From NCBI GenBank assembly GCA_026982145.1, contig JALSHQ010000006.1:1-7022 (forward strand): a stretch of 7,022 nucleotides of DNA, read 5' to 3'. This document shows, piece by piece, positions 4,236 through 7,022 of the stretch. Each line of letters opens with the position of its first letter. Within the stretch, counting starts at the first letter, position 1. The notes under the pieces were generated by a model. That model made no database searches, was not told the DNA's origin, and saw only the letters and a program-made list of their open reading frames with translations. Both the position numbers and the translations under genes were made by a program. This DNA is from Gammaproteobacteria bacterium. Lineage in GTDB: Bacteria > Pseudomonadota > Gammaproteobacteria > SZUA-140.

Positions 4236-7022
4236 TTTCTTGCATTCCTAAACATCCTTAACCAAGGGCTCGCTTCAGCCCATTCATCCGGGTGCCATGA
4301 ATGTTGCACCGCTCTAAATACTCGTTCGGGGTGTGGCATCATAATGGTGAAGCGCCCATCTGTGGTTGTCACACCAGTCAATCCACCCGCCGACCCATTG
4401 GGGTTAGCGGGGTAATGTTCAGTCGGTACACCACGATTATCCACAAAACGTAATGCTGAAGTCGCCATCTTCTCAAGCGCTGCAAGGCTCTGCCCCGCAC
4501 GGAATTCAACACGTCCTTCACCATGCGCAACAGTAATGGGCATACGTGAACCGGCCATTTCCTCAAGGAAAAGCGAGGGTGACGGCATCACTTCAACCAA
4601 TGAAAAACGTGCCTCAAACTGCTCTGAGTGATTGCGCTCAAAACGAGGCCACATCTCGGCACCGGGAATCAGTGTGTGGAGATGAGCCATCATCTGGCAA
4701 CCATTACAGACGCCTAAGCCAAAGCTATCACTGCGTTCGAAAAAAGCACTGAACTCATCCCGGGCGCGGCTGTTGTGCAAGATGGAACTCGCCCACCCCA
4801 TGCCGGCACCCAGCACATCACCAAATGAAAAGCCGCCGCACGCAACCAGCCCACGAAAATCACGTAGCGCTATGCGCCCAGCAAGAATGTCACTCATGTG
4901 AACATCGACAGCCGTAAACCCAGCGCGATCAAACGCTGCCGCCATCTCAACATGGCCGTTCACACCCTGCTCACGCAGCACTGCGATACGCGGGCGTTGC
5001 TGATTAAAGTAAGGTGCGGTCACGTCCTCATTAAGGTCAAAACTCAAGTGGATGTTTAGCCCCGGGTCTTCTGTATCCAAAATCGAGTCGTACGCTTGCT
5101 GCGCACAAGCGGCATTATCGCGCAGGCGCTGCATCTGCCATGATGTCTCAGACCAGATGCGCTGATAGGTAATACGCTTTTCTGCCAGCACTTCTTTTTG
5201 ATTCAGCATCACCCTGATACCGTCATCGCGATTGAGCTTGCCTATAATATGGCAGCAAGCGCCCAAGCCTGCCGCCTTAAATGCGGCCACCACTTCATCG
5301 CAGGTATTACGGCGCACCTGAATCACAGCACCCAGCTCTTCATTAAAGAGCGCAGCCAATATCGCCTGCGGGCTGTTTTGATTGACGAGTGCATCAATCG
5401 TAATCGTGACACCCACGTGCCCAGCAAAAGCCATTTCGCACACCGTTGCAAACAGGCCGCCATCGGAACGGTCATGATAGGCGAGCAGTTTTCCATCGCG
5501 ATTGAGCTGCTGCAATGTATTAAAAAAAGCTTTAAATTGCGCGGCATCATCAAGGTCAGGGGTTGTGCGTCCGGTCTGTTGGTAGACTTGTGCCAGCGCA
5601 GAAGCGCCAATGCGATTTTGACCACAACCCAAGTCTATCAGTAGTAGATCCGTCTCCCCTTTGTCACTGCGCAACTCTGGTGTCAGCGTGTTGCGGCAGT
5701 CCTGCACGGGTGAAAAGGCACTGATGATTAGCGACAGCGGCGAGCTCATTTCACGCGTTTCACCCGCTTCTTCCCACACCGTTTTCATCGATAGTGAATC
5801 TTTACCAACGGGAATGGCAATGCCCAGTTCGGGGCAGAGCGCCATGCCAACAGCCTTCACGGTCTCGTAAAGTGCCGCATCCTCACCTGGCATACCCGTT
5901 GCAGCCATCCAGTTAGCGGAGAGTTTGATATCGCTCAGATTTGCAATATCAGCGGCGGCGATATTGGTCAGCGCTTCACCAATCGCTAACCGACCTGAAG
6001 CCGCTGGGTTCAGCAGCGCTACGGGGGTGCGTTCACCCATCGACATCGCCTCACCGTGATAGTGCTCATAATCAGCCAACGTCACGGCGACATCGGCAAC
6101 AGGGATCTGCCACGGGCCCACCATCTGATCTCGCGCTACCATGCCGGTCACACTGCGATCACCAATGGTGATCAAAAATGTTTTATCCGCCACTGCGGGG
6201 AGCTGCAACACACGCTTGGCGGCATCATCCAATCTGATTTCACGATCATCAAACTCATCAACCTCCAGCGGCTGGCGTGTCACGTCGCGCAACATCTTTG
6301 GGGGTTTTCCAAACAGCAGATCCATCGGAATATCAACCGGGCGATTATCAAAGTGGCGGTCAGCTAGCGTTAACTCACGTGCCGCGGTGACCTCGCCTAC
6401 CACGGCAAAAGGGCAACGTTCACGTTCGCAGCGTTGCCGAAACTCGTCCAAGCGATCGGGTGAGACGCCAAGCACATAGCGTTCCTGGGACTCATTACAC
6501 CAGATCTGCACTGGCGACATCCCCGGCTCATCATTCGGCACAGCGCGAAGCTCAAAGGTAGCACCGCGCTCGCTGTCGTTAACCAGTTCTGGCAACGCAT
6601 TGGAGATGCCGCCAGCGCCCACGTCATGCAGCGAGACAATAGGATTGGCGTCTCCGAGCTGCCAGCAGCGATCAATCACCTCCTGACAACGACGCTCCAT
6701 TTCAGGGTTACCCCGCTGCACCGAAGCAAAATCGAGCGCCTCACTGCTGTCGCCACTGGCCACCGATGAGGCCGCCCCACCGCCGAGGCCAATCAACATT
6801 GCCGGGCCACCGAGCACAATCAGTTGTGTCTTTGGCGGCATATTGTTCTTTTCGATGTGTTGCTCGCGAATAGCCCCCAGCCCCCCAGCAATCATGATCG
6901 GCTTATGGTAACCATGCAGCTGGCGGCTACCGTTGCCCACTACCCACGCCTCATAGGTTCGAAAGTAGCCACTTAGATTGGGGCGGCCAAATTCATTGTT
7001 AAATGCCGCACCACCAATCGGC
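4223..7022 (-). CDS. purL: Phosphoribosylformylglycinamidine synthase, large single-chain form (N-terminal part outside the window)
   Basis: The fourth step of de novo purine synthesis: FGAR + glutamine + ATP gives FGAM + glutamate. The frame is open from the window edge to TAA at 4223-4225, giving about 933 residues. The E. coli enzyme has about 1,295, so about 360 N-terminal residues are missing and the true start is beyond 7022. The visible part begins with GGAAFNNEFGRPNLSGYFRT and goes on through the synthetase core, including GGPAMLIGLGGGAASS, the HDVGAGG motif, DRSVTGMVARDQMVGPWQ, and YHDRSDGG in the second half. A C-terminal glutaminase domain starts near base 4990 (IAVLREQGVN). Its nucleophile is the first Cys of GVCNGCQMM (codon 4706-4708), and His and Glu of PHPERVFR (codons 4331-4333 and 4325-4327) complete the triad. 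All key motifs are intact, so it should be active and cytoplasmic. The fused form is typical of gammaproteobacteria. Its last codons overlap the start of the glucosaminidase gene. Confidence 0.98.
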   Translation of the reverse strand, partial: PIGGAAFNNEFGRPNLSGYFRTYEAWVVGNGSRQLHGYHKPIMIAGGLGAIREQHIEKNNMPPKTQLIVLGGPAMLIGLGGGAASSVASGDSSEALDFASVQRGNPEMERRCQEVIDRCWQLGDANPIVSLHDVGAGGISNALPELVNDSERGATFELRAVPNDEPGMSPVQIWCNESQERYVLGVSPDRLDEFRQRCERERCPFAVVGEVTAARELTLADRHFDNRPVDIPMDLLFGKPPKMLRDVTRQPLEVDEFDDREIRLDDAAKRVLQLPAVADKTFLITIGDRSVTGMVARDQMVGPWQIPVADVAVTLADYEHYHGEAMSMGERTPVALLNPAASGRLAIGEALTNIAAADIANLSDIKLSANWMAATGMPGEDAALYETVKAVGMALCPELGIAIPVGKDSLSMKTVWEEAGETREMSSPLSLIISAFSPVQDCRNTLTPELRSDKGETDLLLIDLGCGQNRIGASALAQVYQQTGRTTPDLDDAAQFKAFFNTLQQLNRDGKLLAYHDRSDGGLFATVCEMAFAGHVGVTITIDALVNQNSPQAILAALFNEELGAVIQVRRNTCDEVVAAFKAAGLGACCHIIGKLNRDDGIRVMLNQKEVLAEKRITYQRIWSETSWQMQRLRDNAACAQQAYDSILDTEDPGLNIHLSFDLNEDVTAPYFNQQRPRIAVLREQGVNGHVEMAAAFDRAGFTAVDVHMSDILAGRIALRDFRGLVACGGFSFGDVLGAGMGWASSILHNSRARDEFSAFFERSDSFGLGVCNGCQMMAHLHTLIPGAEMWPRFERNHSEQFEARFSLVEVMPSPSLFLEEMAGSRMPITVAHGEGRVEFRAGQSLAALEKMATSALRFVDNRGVPTEHYPANPNGSAGGLTGVTTTDGRFTIMMPHPERVFRAVQHSWHPDEWAEASPWLRMFRNARKWVA

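Noticed and set aside
5198..5644. Plus-strand open frames inside purL and the glucosaminidase gene (for example 5198-5644, 6056-6367, 3542-3784)
   Set aside because: They lie antisense to well-conserved genes, show no recognisable domain, and are shadows of the minus-strand coding.
1..7022. CRISPR arrays, tRNA/rRNA genes, insertion sequences, luxI synthase
   Set aside because: Looked for on both strands; no regularly spaced repeats, tRNA-like folds, transposase frames or LuxI-like frames were found.

Overview
The window looks like chromosomal DNA from a gammaproteobacterium. The clearest evidence is the long minus-strand gene at the right end. It encodes a PurL of the large single-chain type, with synthetase and glutaminase domains in one polypeptide, and it reads closely like the enterobacterial enzyme. 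A Bax-type glucosaminidase, a Gram-negative LuxR-type autoinducer regulator and an outer-membrane beta-barrel protein ending in Phe agree with this. I cannot name a genus from the sequence.

Layout, left to right. Bases 2-520 (+) are the C-terminal end of an outer-membrane beta-barrel protein, probably TonB-dependent-receptor-like. Bases 521-747 are a leader region with a plausible sigma70-type promoter, a hairpin and a strong Shine-Dalgarno. Bases 748-1023 (+) encode a small exported protein that I do not recognise; it ends in a Cys-rich, aromatic-rich tail. Bases 1024-1342 are non-coding, with a post-gene stem-loop, a tandem 10-bp repeat, a smaller hairpin and a long imperfect hairpin just ahead of the next gene. 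Bases 1343-2161 (+) encode a LuxR-type regulator with all six classic acyl-homoserine-lactone (AHL) pocket residues; no luxI-type synthase is visible. Bases 2258-3310 (+) encode an exported polysaccharide deacetylase. Its stop lies one base from the stop of the converging gene at 3312-4235 (-), a membrane-anchored Bax-like glucosaminidase. That gene overlaps the 3' end of purL (4223 to beyond 7022, -) by 13 bases.

How the genes may work together. The right half is housekeeping: purL and the glucosaminidase gene look like one transcription unit with coupled translation, and the deacetylase and glucosaminidase both act on GlcNAc-type polymers in the envelope. The left half looks accessory. It holds a receptor-like outer-membrane protein, a secreted Cys-tailed microprotein with a structured leader, and an orphan LuxR regulator with a structured leader. 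The most novel candidates are the microprotein and the two structured leaders. Any functional link among the left-hand genes is inferred from adjacency only.
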